Below are positions 28,252 through 37,480 of a DNA stretch of 64,000 bases, piece by piece; within the stretch, counting starts at the first letter, position 1, and every line of letters starts with the position of its first letter. The stretch is from the NCBI GenBank assembly GCA_029851835.1, contig JARKVD010000017.1, forward strand, positions 124,001-188,000. The letters are read 5' to 3'. Below the pieces are notes generated by a model, which was given only the letters and a program-made list of their open reading frames with translations, was not told where the DNA came from and did not search any database. Origin of the DNA: Clostridium sp. GTDB lineage: Bacteria > Bacillota > Clostridia > Clostridiales > Clostridiaceae. The translations under genes were made by a program, and so were the position numbers.

Positions 28252-29163
28252 CTAAAATAGCGCTTCTACAAACTCTCTTGAGTTGAATTCCTGAAGATCA
28301 TCTATTCCTTCTCCCACTCCAATATATCTTACAGGAATGTTTAAAGTATGCTTAATTGATATAACTATTCCACCCTTTGCAGTTCCATCTAATTTAGTTA
28401 GAATTATTCCGTCAATAGGACAAACTTCCATAAACTGCTTAGCTTGGATAACAGCATTCTGACCTGTAGTAGCATCAAGTACTAATAAAGTTTCCTTCTT
28501 AGCTTCTTCAAACTCTCTATCTATTACCCTATTTATTTTCCCAAGCTCATCCATAAGGTTCTTTTTGTTGTGAAGTCTTCCTGCTGTATCACAAAGTAGC
28601 ACATCTGTTTTTCTAGCCTTTGCCGCTTGAACAGCATCATAAACAACCGCTGCCGGATCAGAACCCTCTTGATGCTTTACTATATCAACATTAGCCCTTT
28701 TGCTCCAAACCTCAAGCTGATCAATAGCAGCAGCTCTAAAAGTATCTGCTGCTGCAAGAAGAACTTTATGATTGCTTTCCTTAATTCTAGCCGCCATCTT
28801 TCCGATAGAAGTTGTTTTTCCAACTCCATTAACCCCTATAATTAATCTAACCTCTGGAGTATGCTCTGGAACGATAGATGTTTCATAATCACCCATCATT
28901 TCCATGATTATTTCTTTCATAGCAGGAAGTATGTTATCCGGCTCACTTATTCTTTCAGAAATAACCTTTTTTCTTAATCTTTCAATTATCTCTACTGAAG
29001 TCTCAACGCCGATATCACTTGTAATTAGAATTTCTTCTAGCTCTTCATATAAATCTTCATCAATCTCTACTGCAAGCTTTAGTACTTGAGTTACAGCATC
29101 ATTTATTGTATTTCTAGTCTTTGTTAATCCATCTTTTATTTTATCAAAAAACTTACCAAACAT
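28252..29163 (-). CDS. ftsY: SRP receptor FtsY
   Basis: 303 residues, the short Gram-positive form without the acidic A domain. NG GTPase with LIIGVNGVGKTTSIGKMAAR (about 107), AADTFRAAAIDQLEVW, CDTAGRLHNK and ILTKLDGTAKGG. It receives ribosome-SRP complexes at the membrane. It follows smc by 15 bases and shares its transcript. Confidence 0.98.
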   Translation of the reverse strand: MFGKFFDKIKDGLTKTRNTINDAVTQVLKLAVEIDEDLYEELEEILITSDIGVETSVEIIERLRKKVISERISEPDNILPAMKEIIMEMMGDYETSIVPEHTPEVRLIIGVNGVGKTTSIGKMAARIKESNHKVLLAAADTFRAAAIDQLEVWSKRANVDIVKHQEGSDPAAVVYDAVQAAKARKTDVLLCDTAGRLHNKKNLMDELGKINRVIDREFEEAKKETLLVLDATTGQNAVIQAKQFMEVCPIDGIILTKLDGTAKGGIVISIKHTLNIPVRYIGVGEGIDDLQEFNSREFVEALF

Positions 29164-29178
29164 TTTGAACCCTCCTTA

Positions 29179-32100
29179 TTATTTTGTTAATTCTAGGGAT
29201 ACAACCTTTGAAACACCCTTTTCTTCCATGGTTACACCATAAATCATATCACTAGTTTCCATTGTTCCTTTTCTGTGGGTAATTACTATAAACTGCACCT
29301 TCTCTGAGAACTTTTTAAGGAATTCACCATATCTAAGAACATTAGCATCATCAAGAGCCGCTTCAATCTCATCAAGTATACAGAATGGTGTAGGCTTCAT
29401 CTTTAAAATAGCAAATAAAAGAGCAATTGCAGATAAAACCTTCTCTCCTCCTGATAAAAGATTAATATTTTGAAGTTTCTTTCCTGGTGGCTCAACATTT
29501 ATTTCTATTTTACATGTTAACTCATCATCCCCTTGAAGAGTTAAATCAGCGCTTCCACCTTTAAACAGTTCTCTGAAGGTTTCATTAAAGTATTCTCTAA
29601 GCTGCTTAAAATTACTCATAAATACAGTTCTCATTTTTTCTGTCATCTCAGTAATGAAGCTCTCTATTTCCATCTTAGATTCTACTAAATCTTCACGCTG
29701 ACCATTCATAAAGGTATATTTTTCATTGACTTCTTTAAATTCTTCAATTGCACCCAAGTTAACTGTTCCAAGATCACTTATTTTTTTCTTTAAAGCAGTA
29801 ACCTCACCTTTTAGTTTAACAATATCACTATCTTCAACCTTATAACTTAATCCCTCCGCAAAGGTTAAATTATACTCTTCATTAAGCTTTTTAAGGAGAG
29901 CTTCTTCTTCTGCTTCAATCTTAGCTAAAGCAATTTCATTTTTATGGACTTCCTTTTCTAATTTTTCTAACTGAAGATTTATATCCTCAATTTTAGATGT
30001 AATCATAGGAAGCTTTTCTTTAATTTTTATTTTATCTATCTCCGCATCCTCAAAGAATTTTTCGAACTCCTTAAAACTCTCTGTAATGTCCTTAACACTG
30101 CTATGATTATTTTCAATTTCATTTTTCAATGTATCAATGGAGTTTTTAGATTTTATAATTTCTTCTTCATGATTAAGAATTAAATTCCTTTCTTGCTTTA
30201 TAGAATTTTCAATTCTACTCAAATCAGATAGATTATTATTAATCATCTCTTTAACTTTAGCTTTACTAATCTTGATAGTTGTTAGCTCTTCGCGTAACTC
30301 TTCAATATAAGAGTTTTGTCCATTAGTTTTTTCATGAACTTCCTCATACTCACTATTTATTTTAGCCATTTCTTCGCTTAATCTTATCAACTCATCTTCA
30401 GTTTTCTTAAGGTTTTCTTTTAACACTTTAAGCTTCTGATCTTCTTTAGCTAAGCCTTCACTAGCTCTTTTAAGCTCTCGCTTATTTCTTTGTTCCTCTT
30501 CCTCAACCTTAGATATTTCACCATTTATCTTGGTAGTATTAATATTTTCAAAGTGAATTTTATCTCTAAGATCTAGACCTTCATCATCAAATTTTTTTAT
30601 TTCTTCATTTTTTTCTGCAATACTTGATGTTCTTCTTTTAATTACTTCCTTAGCTTCCGTTACCTTTTCAGTAAGTTCTTCAATCTCTCTTTTTCTTCCA
30701 ATAACGTTAGCATTTTTAGCATAGCTACCTCCCGTTAAAGATCCTCCTGGATTAAATACCTCTCCATCTAAAGTAACAATTCTATATTTGTAACCACTTA
30801 TTTTAGAAATATGTAAGCCATTATCCATGGTATCACATACTAAAGTTTTGCCTAAAACCTGATCAACAACACCTTTAAATTTTGCTTCAAACTCAATAAG
30901 TTCACTAGCTATTCCTATATATCCCCTGGCATCTAGAACATTTCTATCAACAGAAATATTCTTTCCTCTCACAATGCTTAAAGGCATAAATGTAGCTCTT
31001 CCTAGCCTATTGCTTTTCAAATAATTAATCAAATTTTTAGCTATATTCTCATCTTTGGTTACAATATTGGAAATACTAGCTCCCATCGCTATCTCAATAG
31101 CCTTCTCTACTCTTTGGGGAACCTTTATTATATCCCCTAAAACAAAGCAATCATCATTAATTTTATAATTCTTACTTTGCTCAATATATTGCATAAGCAG
31201 CTTTACAGATTTATTATATCCTTCATAGGAATGTTCTAAATTCACCAAAGCATTCAACCTAGCTTCATTATTTCCTTGAACCTTAACCATCTCTCTAAGC
31301 TGTCTTTCCATATTCTCAAGTTCATGTCTTGCTTTAATTATCTTTTTTCTATTTTCTTTTATCTGCTCTTCATATTTTTCAACCTTATCATTGGCAGCAG
31401 TCTTCTCTTCTTCTAAATGAGCTTTAGTCTTGGTATTTATAAGAATTGAATTTTTAAAAGTCTGAACATCTAAAATTAATTTTTCAAGACTTTCATCACA
31501 AAGTTCAATGTTATTTTTAAGTATTCCTGCCTCGTTATTTTTAGAATTCATTTCATTATAATACTTAAATTTATCGCTTTCTAAAGCCTTCATTTTTTCA
31601 TTAAATTCAGTTACATTCTGAGCTACCCCAGAAATCTCCTTCTCCTTTAATAATATTTTTTCATCTATATCCTTTTCTTCCTGCTTTAACATCTCTAAGT
31701 TATGCTGCTTACTCTCAAAGGACTTCAACTGCTCCTCAATTATTAAAGATTTCTCTTCACTTTCATTTTTCAATCTATCCATGGTTTCAGTTAAGTGTAT
31801 AATTTTTTCTTCATATAACTTAACTTCTCCAAGAATGGCTTGATGCTGGCTTTGAGCCTCATAGTAAAGTCTTTTCTTTTCATCTACAGCACTATTAATT
31901 TTCTCCAGCTTTTCATTTTTCTCATCTAAAGCAATTTTTAACTGATTTTTTTCACTATTTAAATTTTCTTGAGATAATGTAACAGATTTTATATCTCCAT
32001 TAATCTTATCAATAGTAAACTTAGTTTTCTCGAGAAAATCTATGATAATATTAACTTCTTTAATTTTTATCTGTTCTGAAGCCTCTAAAAAAACCTTTGC

Positions 32101-32733
32101 CTTTTCACAATCCGCTTCTAATGCTGGTAATCTTTCTTCGTAGGTAGAAATTATATCATTAATTCTTAACAGGTTTTGTTCTGTATTTTCAAGTTTTCTC
32201 TCTGCTTCTTCTTTCCTGGTCTTATACTTTACAATTCCAGCGGCTTCTTCTAAAAGCTTTCTTCTATCTTCAGATTTAGCACTAAGAATAGCGTCAATTT
32301 TACCTTGCCCGATAAGAGAATATCCTTCTTTACCGATACCAGTATCCATAAATAAAGCTTGTACATCTTTAAGTCTACATACCGTATTATTAATTAAGTA
32401 TTCACTGTCCCCTGACCTATACAGCCTTCTTGCCACGGTAACTTGAGAATAAGCAATATCCAAATCCGAATCGCTGTTATCTAAGGTTAATGAAACTTGT
32501 GCAAGACCTACTGGTTTTCTATACTGAGTTCCTGCAAAAATAACATCCTCCATCTTATCTCCTCTAAGATTTCTTATGCTCTGCTCTCCAAGAACCCATC
32601 TAACAGCATCTGAAATATTACTTTTTCCACTACCATTAGGTCCTACAACAGCTGTCACCCCTTGCTTAAAAGTTAATTCCGTCTTATCAGCAAAGGATTT
32701 AAAACCTCTTATCTCAATAGATTTTAAAAACAT
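29179..32733 (-). CDS. smc: Chromosome segregation ATPase SMC
   Basis: 1184 residues. Walker A GPNGSGKS at 31-38, long coiled coil, hinge about 520-665 (VLGDIIKVPQRVEKAIEIAM ... GSLTGGSYAK), second coiled coil, and the C-terminal LLSGGEKVLSAIALLFAI signature (about 1092) with Walker B FCILDEIEAALDD. It forms the condensin ring that aligns chromosome arms; ScpA and ScpB are not in this window. Preceded by a 35-codon ORF and the elp3-like gene. Confidence 0.98.
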   Translation of the reverse strand: MFLKSIEIRGFKSFADKTELTFKQGVTAVVGPNGSGKSNISDAVRWVLGEQSIRNLRGDKMEDVIFAGTQYRKPVGLAQVSLTLDNSDSDLDIAYSQVTVARRLYRSGDSEYLINNTVCRLKDVQALFMDTGIGKEGYSLIGQGKIDAILSAKSEDRRKLLEEAAGIVKYKTRKEEAERKLENTEQNLLRINDIISTYEERLPALEADCEKAKVFLEASEQIKIKEVNIIIDFLEKTKFTIDKINGDIKSVTLSQENLNSEKNQLKIALDEKNEKLEKINSAVDEKKRLYYEAQSQHQAILGEVKLYEEKIIHLTETMDRLKNESEEKSLIIEEQLKSFESKQHNLEMLKQEEKDIDEKILLKEKEISGVAQNVTEFNEKMKALESDKFKYYNEMNSKNNEAGILKNNIELCDESLEKLILDVQTFKNSILINTKTKAHLEEEKTAANDKVEKYEEQIKENRKKIIKARHELENMERQLREMVKVQGNNEARLNALVNLEHSYEGYNKSVKLLMQYIEQSKNYKINDDCFVLGDIIKVPQRVEKAIEIAMGASISNIVTKDENIAKNLINYLKSNRLGRATFMPLSIVRGKNISVDRNVLDARGYIGIASELIEFEAKFKGVVDQVLGKTLVCDTMDNGLHISKISGYKYRIVTLDGEVFNPGGSLTGGSYAKNANVIGRKREIEELTEKVTEAKEVIKRRTSSIAEKNEEIKKFDDEGLDLRDKIHFENINTTKINGEISKVEEEEQRNKRELKRASEGLAKEDQKLKVLKENLKKTEDELIRLSEEMAKINSEYEEVHEKTNGQNSYIEELREELTTIKISKAKVKEMINNNLSDLSRIENSIKQERNLILNHEEEIIKSKNSIDTLKNEIENNHSSVKDITESFKEFEKFFEDAEIDKIKIKEKLPMITSKIEDINLQLEKLEKEVHKNEIALAKIEAEEEALLKKLNEEYNLTFAEGLSYKVEDSDIVKLKGEVTALKKKISDLGTVNLGAIEEFKEVNEKYTFMNGQREDLVESKMEIESFITEMTEKMRTVFMSNFKQLREYFNETFRELFKGGSADLTLQGDDELTCKIEINVEPPGKKLQNINLLSGGEKVLSAIALLFAILKMKPTPFCILDEIEAALDDANVLRYGEFLKKFSEKVQFIVITHRKGTMETSDMIYGVTMEEKGVSKVVSLELTK

Positions 32734-32746
32734 TTATTTTTCACTC

Positions 32747-32854
32747 CTACATGCCAAAGATAATAGGGATAACAATAGTAAAAAATAAAGCACCACAAAC
32801 TACTGCCGCTAAAATTCTAGTATACATTTCCCTTTTTTTCTTTGTTGTTTTCAT
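32747..32854 (-). CDS. 35-residue single-pass membrane microprotein upstream of smc
   Basis: Too short for the ORF track. Minus strand, ATG with GGAGTGA five bases upstream; the N-terminus MKTTKKKREMYTRILAAVV is basic and is followed by a hydrophobic segment VVCGALFFTIVIPIIFGM, ending at TAG. The stop codon is the first base block of the TAGGAGTG ribosome site used by smc. Basic head plus one membrane helix predicts an N-in single-pass protein. Function unknown; I do not recognise the family. Its ribosome site and fit between two genes argue it is real. Confidence 0.65.
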   Translation of the reverse strand: MKTTKKKREMYTRILAAVVCGALFFTIVIPIIFGM

Positions 32855-32875
32855 AATATCACTCCTATATTAGTG

Positions 32876-33964
32876 TTATATATCATTATATTTTGACTTC
32901 AAATAATCCTGTTGATTAATTATATCTAATTTCAAACCATTATAAAACCCTAAAGCCCCTTTTTTAACTTCATTGCTTTGAATGATATTAAGCTTCTTCA
33001 CTCCAAGGTTATTAATAAGTTTCTTGAAATAATTTTTCTTATCAGCATATAGCTTTGATATTTCTTTAGGGTTTATAAACACACTCTTTATATCGCTATT
33101 TGCTTTAAGATACTCTTCTATTATATCACAATATATACTGCTTTCTACTAACTCTCTAAAAGCTGGATGGAATGGTCCTTCAACAATATCTCCATCCACA
33201 TTGATTTCTTCTGTTGGCTGAAGTCCAATACGAATAACTTGAACTCCATTAATTTCATACATGCCATAAACAACTTTACTAATCTCTACAGCTGATTCTA
33301 AAGAATATGGTTTATAATCACCCCTATTAAGCAATTTTTCCATAGGAGTATCCTTTATAACTAAAGCTGGATATATCCTAGCTATGTCAGGCTTCATAGA
33401 AATACTTTTTTTAACTGACTCAATATCCTTTTCTTTTGTATCACCTGGAAGTCCAAGCATAAGTTGATGCCCTAATGTAAAACCATATTTCTTAATCAGT
33501 TTAGATGCTTTAATAACATCCTCTTCAGTGTGCCCTCTTCCAGACTTATGGAGTACTTCCTCATCAAGTGATTGCACTCCCAGTTCAATTATATCAACAT
33601 TAAAACTTTTAAGATGTTCCATTATATCTTCATCTATATAGTCAGGCCTTGTAGACATGTGAATATAATCAATTTTACCCATACTTTTAAAGCTTTGTGC
33701 TACTGATAATAACTCTCGCTGCTTACACATATTAATTCCTGTGAAAGTACCACCAAAGAAAGATACCTCTACAACAGCTTCTTGCCTATCTATAGTTTCA
33801 AGATATTCCTCAATAGTTTTTCTTACAAACTCTCCATCTACATTCCCTGTACTTCCTGCCACACCTGCATCACCAGTTATACTGTCTTGATTGCAAAATA
33901 CACAGGTATGAGGGCATCCAATGTGTGGAACAAAAATTGGAATTATATAATGTTTTTTACTCAC
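32876..33964 (-). CDS. Elp3-like radical SAM protein
   Basis: 362 residues. Radical SAM cluster motif HIGCPHTCVFCNQDS (CxxxCxxC), then VEVSFFGGTFTGI, STRPDYIDEDI and ELGVQSLDEEVL, the order found in Elp3-type enzymes. No acetyltransferase domain follows, so it is a shorter relative of tRNA-modifying Elp3; the true substrate is not known. Of two possible GTG starts I chose 33964, because the GAGGTGAT ribosome site lies just upstream of it and within the end of rnc. The genes overlap by 8 nt. Usual clostridial order rnc-elp3-like-smc. Confidence 0.9.
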   Translation of the reverse strand: MSKKHYIIPIFVPHIGCPHTCVFCNQDSITGDAGVAGSTGNVDGEFVRKTIEEYLETIDRQEAVVEVSFFGGTFTGINMCKQRELLSVAQSFKSMGKIDYIHMSTRPDYIDEDIMEHLKSFNVDIIELGVQSLDEEVLHKSGRGHTEEDVIKASKLIKKYGFTLGHQLMLGLPGDTKEKDIESVKKSISMKPDIARIYPALVIKDTPMEKLLNRGDYKPYSLESAVEISKVVYGMYEINGVQVIRIGLQPTEEINVDGDIVEGPFHPAFRELVESSIYCDIIEEYLKANSDIKSVFINPKEISKLYADKKNYFKKLINNLGVKKLNIIQSNEVKKGALGFYNGLKLDIINQQDYLKSKYNDI

Positions 33965-34655
33965 TAATATCACCTCTGCTTATCAGCACTTCTTTTGCTG
34001 CCATTTGTTCAGCTTCCTTTTTACTAAATCCTGATCCATTTCCTCTTACTTCTCCATTAACTGAAACCTGTACAAAAAACTCTCTTCTATGAGGAGGACC
34101 TTCAAAACTTACAAGTTCATATGAAATATCCACGTCCCCCTTCTTCTGAAGAATCTCTTGTAACTTAGTTTTATAATCAAGGATGATTTTGTTTTTAACT
34201 GCCTTTTCAATTATTCCAGCAAAATTTCTAAGTACAAAGTTCTTTGCCGTTTCAAATCCTTGGTCTAAGTATATAGCAGCTATAATAGCCTCAACTGCAT
34301 CAGCTAAAATCGATACTCTATCTCTACCACCGGTTAACTCTTCCCCTTTACTCATATATATATATTTTCCTAAACCCCATCCCTTTGCAATTTCAAATAA
34401 AGAATTCTCACAAACAATAAGTGCTCTCACTTTAGTTAAATATCCCTCTGATTCTTCTTTATGATTAGTAAATAAGTACTCAGATATAATAAGCTCCAAA
34501 ACTGTATCTCCCAAAAATTCTAATCTTTCATTGAAAGCAACATTTTTCTCATTAGCATAGGAGCTGTGAGTTATTGCAGTCTGTAAAGCCTCTGTATTAT
34601 TAAAATCTATCTTTAACTTTTCTTTAAGTTCTAATGTACTTTTAAATATTTTCAT
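33957..34655 (-). CDS. rnc: Ribonuclease III
   Basis: 232 residues from MKIFKSTLELKEK; the track's start is 11 codons upstream and lacks a ribosome site, whereas TAGGAGGAAG precedes 34655. Catalytic signature FNERLEFLGDTVLELIIS (about 40-57) and ILADAVEAIIAAIYLD; C-terminal double-stranded RNA-binding domain from about 155, ending GSGFSKKEAEQMAAKEVL. Processes rRNA precursors and structured mRNAs. Confidence 0.98.
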   Translation of the reverse strand: MKIFKSTLELKEKLKIDFNNTEALQTAITHSSYANEKNVAFNERLEFLGDTVLELIISEYLFTNHKEESEGYLTKVRALIVCENSLFEIAKGWGLGKYIYMSKGEELTGGRDRVSILADAVEAIIAAIYLDQGFETAKNFVLRNFAGIIEKAVKNKIILDYKTKLQEILQKKGDVDISYELVSFEGPPHRREFFVQVSVNGEVRGNGSGFSKKEAEQMAAKEVLISRGDISE

Positions 34656-34702
34656 TAATCTACTTCCTCCTAGAAGTTTATTCTTCAATTTACTAAGATG
34701 AA

Positions 34703-34801
34703 TATAAGTGAGCCTCCAAATCTGTGATTTGGTCAGTCGAACTTACTCTTTGAGTACTCCTTCGAATGAATATGAGACCAAAGAAATTCCCTAGGAATTT
34801 C
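34703..34801 (+). repeat. Dispersed repeat copy with altered second hairpin
   Basis: ATAAGTGAGCCTCCAAATC, then GTGATTTGG, GAACTTACTC and ACTCCTTCGAATGAATATGA match the 58.8-kb copies, but an insertion interrupts the second arm. It runs into a 19-bp palindrome GAAATTCCCTAGGAATTTC (34783-34801). Confidence 0.7.
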
Positions 34802-34869
34802 ATCCACAATTCTACATTCTAATTTCTTAATTCTAAATTCTTCTTCAATATATTCAAGAATAAACCTAA

Positions 34870-34899
34870 AAATAAGGTTCCGCATTGCTACGGAACCTT
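34870..34899 (-). terminator. Intrinsic terminator after acpP
   Basis: Nine-bp stem AAGGTTCCG / CGGAACCTT with an 8-nt loop, followed on the minus strand by ATTTTTAGG. Confidence 0.8.
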
Positions 34900-34905
34900 T
34901 TATCA

Positions 34906-35136
34906 TTATTCATCCACTCTAGTTTTAATGTATTCTACTACATCACCTACAGTAGTTATTTTTTCTGCATCTTCATCTGGAATCTCCATATCAAATTCCT
35001 CTTCAAGTGCCATGATAAGTTCCACAATGTCTAGTGAGTCTGCACCTAAATCATCAACGAATCCAGAATCCATAGTTATCTCGTTTTCATCTATGCTTAG
35101 TTGCTCTGCGATTTTTGATTTTACTTTTTCAAACAT
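34906..35136 (-). CDS. acpP: Acyl carrier protein
   Basis: 76 residues, acidic four-helix protein. The phosphopantetheine serine is in [20 protein letters not shown] (about residue 36). It carries growing acyl chains for fatty-acid synthesis. Strong TAGGAGGT ribosome site, its own promoter and terminator, so it can be made at high level separately from plsX upstream and rnc downstream. Confidence 0.99.
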   Translation of the reverse strand: MFEKVKSKIAEQLSIDENEITMDSGFVDDLGADSLDIVELIMALEEEFDMEIPDEDAEKITTVGDVVEYIKTRVDE

Positions 35137-35176
35137 TTTGTTTACCTCCTAAAATTTAAATATAATATCTCTATTT

Positions 35177-35205
35177 AATATAATAGCATCTTATATAATA
35201 ATCAA
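35177..35205 (-). promoter_or_regulatory. Candidate promoter of acpP
   Basis: Minus strand: TTGATT, 17-bp spacer, TATATT, about 40 nt before the acpP ATG. Confidence 0.55.
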
Positions 35206-35252
35206 CTATTTTTTATAAATACTCTATTATAATGTACTAATTTTATAGAATT

Positions 35253-36266
35253 TTATTCATTAATCTTTAAAGTTTCTTTTTCTTCAGCAAAAGCAGATTT
35301 CATTTTTTCTAAAACTCCAGTATCATAATAAGCTTTAGATACCTTTATAGCATTTTTCAAAGCACGGGCATCAGAAGACCCATGAGCTTTTATACAAATA
35401 CCATTAACACCTAAAAAAGCTGCTCCGCCATATTCCTTATAATCATAATGTTTTTTAAATCTCTTAAATACAGGAGTTAATAACGCTCCACCAATTTTAG
35501 TTACGAAACTTCCCATTATTTCTGTTTTTATTTCACTAAGGATAGTTTCAGCAACCCCTTCATACATTTTAAGAACTGTATTTCCTACAAATCCATCACA
35601 TACTAATACATTAACCTTCCCCTTAGGAATATCCCTTGGTTCAATATTTCCGATGAAATTAATATCCTGTTCTTTTAAAAGCTGATAAGCTTCCTTCGTA
35701 AGTTCATTTCCTTTTTCTTCCTCTTCACCAATGTTAACAAGGCCCACAGTTGGATTATTAACACCAAGAACATTTTCAAAATAAACCTTACCCATTTGAG
35801 CAAATTGTGTTAAATATTGTGGCTTACAATCAGCATTGGCTCCTGCATCTATAATCATAAAGGGCCCATTTTTACCTGGCATTACTGGCGCAAGTGCAGG
35901 TCTGCTTATACCTTTAATTCTTTTTACAATCAATGTACAACCTGCTAAAAAAGCTCCTGTACTTCCAGCGGAAACAACAGCATCAGCTTCTCCACTTTTC
36001 ACAAGTTCTAGTGCTTTAACAAGTGATGAGTCCTTCTTTGTCTTTAAAGCTTTAACTGGCGCTTCATTTGTAGATATCACTTCCCTAGCATCAATTATAG
36101 ATATGGCACCTTTATTATATTCATACTTAGTAAGTTCCGCTTCAATTTTCTCCTTAGGCCCCGTAATTATAATATCAATACCATACTCTTTTTGTGCTAG
36201 AACGCAGCCTTCTACTATAGCTTGTGGTGAATTATCTCCACCCATTCCATCTACTACTACTTTCAT
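35253..36266 (-). CDS. plsX: Phosphate acyltransferase PlsX
   Basis: 337 residues. [20 protein letters not shown] at the N-terminus, [22 protein letters not shown] and [13 protein letters not shown] are family motifs. It makes acyl-phosphate from acyl-ACP, the first step of the PlsX/PlsY route to phosphatidate. The order yceD-rpmF-plsX-acpP links it with lipid synthesis; no FapR gene or separate promoter is evident between rpmF and plsX. Confidence 0.98.
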   Translation of the reverse strand: MKVVVDGMGGDNSPQAIVEGCVLAQKEYGIDIIITGPKEKIEAELTKYEYNKGAISIIDAREVISTNEAPVKALKTKKDSSLVKALELVKSGEADAVVSAGSTGAFLAGCTLIVKRIKGISRPALAPVMPGKNGPFMIIDAGANADCKPQYLTQFAQMGKVYFENVLGVNNPTVGLVNIGEEEEKGNELTKEAYQLLKEQDINFIGNIEPRDIPKGKVNVLVCDGFVGNTVLKMYEGVAETILSEIKTEIMGSFVTKIGGALLTPVFKRFKKHYDYKEYGGAAFLGVNGICIKAHGSSDARALKNAIKVSKAYYDTGVLEKMKSAFAEEKETLKINE

Positions 36267-36295
36267 AATAAAACCTCTCAGTATTTTCTTTTAAT

Positions 36296-36367
36296 ATGAA
36301 ACTCCTTTTCATATACATTCAAAGGAGTAAGTTCTACTACCCAAATCACAGATTCGGAGTATCACTT
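36296..36367 (-). repeat. Dispersed intergenic repeat, tandem copy 1
   Basis: 72-bp unit; on the plus strand it begins GAAACTCCTTTTCATATACA and ends GAGTATCACTTA. Read on the minus strand it has the hairpins (C)AAATC..GATTTGG-type and ACTCCTTT...AAAGGAGT in the same order as the copies at 58.8 kb. The next unit follows directly. Confidence 0.85.
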
Positions 36368-36439
36368 ATGAAACTCCTTTTCATATGCATTCAAAGGAGT
36401 AAGTTCTACTATCCAAATCAAAGATTCAGAGTATCACTA
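36368..36439 (-). repeat. Dispersed intergenic repeat, tandem copy 2
   Basis: Second 72-bp unit, differing from the first at only a handful of positions (for example CATATG for CATATA and CAAAGATTCAG for CACAGATTCGG). Exact 72-bp periodicity shows a recent tandem duplication. Confidence 0.85.
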
Positions 36440-36510
36440 AAAAAAAACGTTTAAATACATTATATATTTATTTTATTATAATTTCCACATAAAAATAGTT
36501 CTTTACAAAA

Positions 36511-36541
36511 AATAAAAGAAAGTCAAATGACTTTCTTTTTT
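36511..36541 (-). terminator. Intrinsic terminator after rpmF
   Basis: Twelve-bp stem AAAAGAAAGTCA / TGACTTTCTTTT with a 2-nt loop followed on the minus strand by ATTTTTTG. Confidence 0.8.
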
Positions 36542-36722
36542 ATTCCTCAGTTTTTATAACTTCTTTGTTATTGTAGTAACCACAGTTCTTACAAACTCTG
36601 TGTGCAAGCTTCATTTCGTGGCACTGAGGGCATTCAATTATTCCTGGTAAACCAAGTTTAAAAGTTTGAGCTCTTCTTGAATCTCTTCTTGCTTTTGAAA
36701 ATTTTCTAGCTGGATTTCCCAT
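36540..36722 (-). CDS. rpmF: 50S ribosomal protein L32, zinc-binding form
   Basis: 60 residues. N-terminus [19 protein letters not shown] and a four-cysteine ribbon [20 protein letters not shown], so this is the C+ zinc form. It follows yceD by two bases, with AAGGAGGTG inside the junction, the usual yceD-rpmF pairing. Confidence 0.98.
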   Translation of the reverse strand: MGNPARKFSKARRDSRRAQTFKLGLPGIIECPQCHEMKLAHRVCKNCGYYNNKEVIKTEE

Positions 36723-36724
36723 TA

Positions 36725-37225
36725 TTACACCTCCTTATGGTTAGAAAACATTTGTGTCAGCTTTTCTAGTCTAGGGTCTACATAAAAATCTGCACAAGAA
36801 CATTGTCCATGATTTAAATCCTTCCCACAAGTCTGGCATAAGCCTTTACAGTCATCATTGCACAGCCTTTTTATAGGTAGTTCAAGGATAATGCAGTTTT
36901 CAATAATCTCATAGATATCTATATTATCAGTATTGATTGAGATAATCTCACAATCGTCAGTATCTGATAATTCTTCCTCAATATGAATATTTACTTCATA
37001 AGGAAAAACTTGCATACATCTTCCACAGTTTAATAACACCTGTGTTTTCACGTCTCCAATAAGGACCAATGGACCTTTTTTACGACGTAAATATCCATCA
37101 AACTTAATAGGTTGGGAATATGTTACAATCTCACTTCCATCAAAAAAACTATCCTTCTCAATAATAATATTGATATCCCTTTTTTCATAGCTTTTATCAT
37201 TTAACTCATTTATGTCTATTATCAT
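36725..37225 (-). CDS. yceD: YceD-family (DUF177) protein
   Basis: 166 residues. The family core [20 protein letters not shown] is present and the tail has a cysteine cluster [19 protein letters not shown] ending CSC. YceD is tied by gene order to rpmF and has been linked to 23S rRNA synthesis and, in plants, rRNA accumulation; its molecular role is not settled. The ORF track starts at a GTG (37234); GAGTGG six bases before the ATG at 37225 favours the latter, but this is not certain. Confidence 0.88.
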   Translation of the reverse strand: MIIDINELNDKSYEKRDINIIIEKDSFFDGSEIVTYSQPIKFDGYLRRKKGPLVLIGDVKTQVLLNCGRCMQVFPYEVNIHIEEELSDTDDCEIISINTDNIDIYEIIENCIILELPIKRLCNDDCKGLCQTCGKDLNHGQCSCADFYVDPRLEKLTQMFSNHKEV

Positions 37226-37277
37226 AATATCCACTCTGAAAAATTACAATATGTAATTTCTCTCATATAACTAGATA

Positions 37278-37322
37278 CTAGTCATACATAATGCAAAATG
37301 CATAGCTTGAGTAAAGCTCCAA
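37278..37322 (-). CDS. Possible 14-codon leader peptide before yceD-rpmF
   Basis: Minus strand: AAGGAGG, four bases, then TTG and 13 further sense codons (reads MELYSSYAFCIMYD) to TAG, inside the about 140-nt yceD leader. The ribosome site is as strong as those of real genes nearby, but the start is TTG and the peptide has no recognisable motif. Could be a regulatory upstream ORF or chance. Confidence 0.3.
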   Translation of the reverse strand: MELYSSYAFCIMYD

Positions 37323-37365
37323 CGTCCCTCCTTAAGTTCATAAATGTATCATTCAAACACAAGTT

Positions 37366-37394
37366 ATTATATAAATTATACTAGTAAAAGTCAA
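37366..37394 (-). promoter_or_regulatory. Near-consensus promoter of yceD-rpmF
   Basis: Minus strand: TTGACT, 17-bp spacer, TATAAT, about 140 nt upstream of yceD. Confidence 0.75.
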
Positions 37395-37480
37395 GAACAT
37401 TTGTACATGTATATTTTTTCCTTAGGGAGAAACGTTGAAAACTCTAGATTTTATTTAAAATATTTTTATAGAAACGTCAA

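Noticed and set aside
35836-36294. 152-aa plus-strand ORF opposite plsX
   Set aside because: Antisense to strongly conserved plsX; Ser/Ala/Ile-rich shadow composition.
36296-36439. CRISPR-like array made of the 72-bp tandem units
   Set aside because: Only two contiguous units with no unique spacers between them, internal hairpins throughout and no cas genes.
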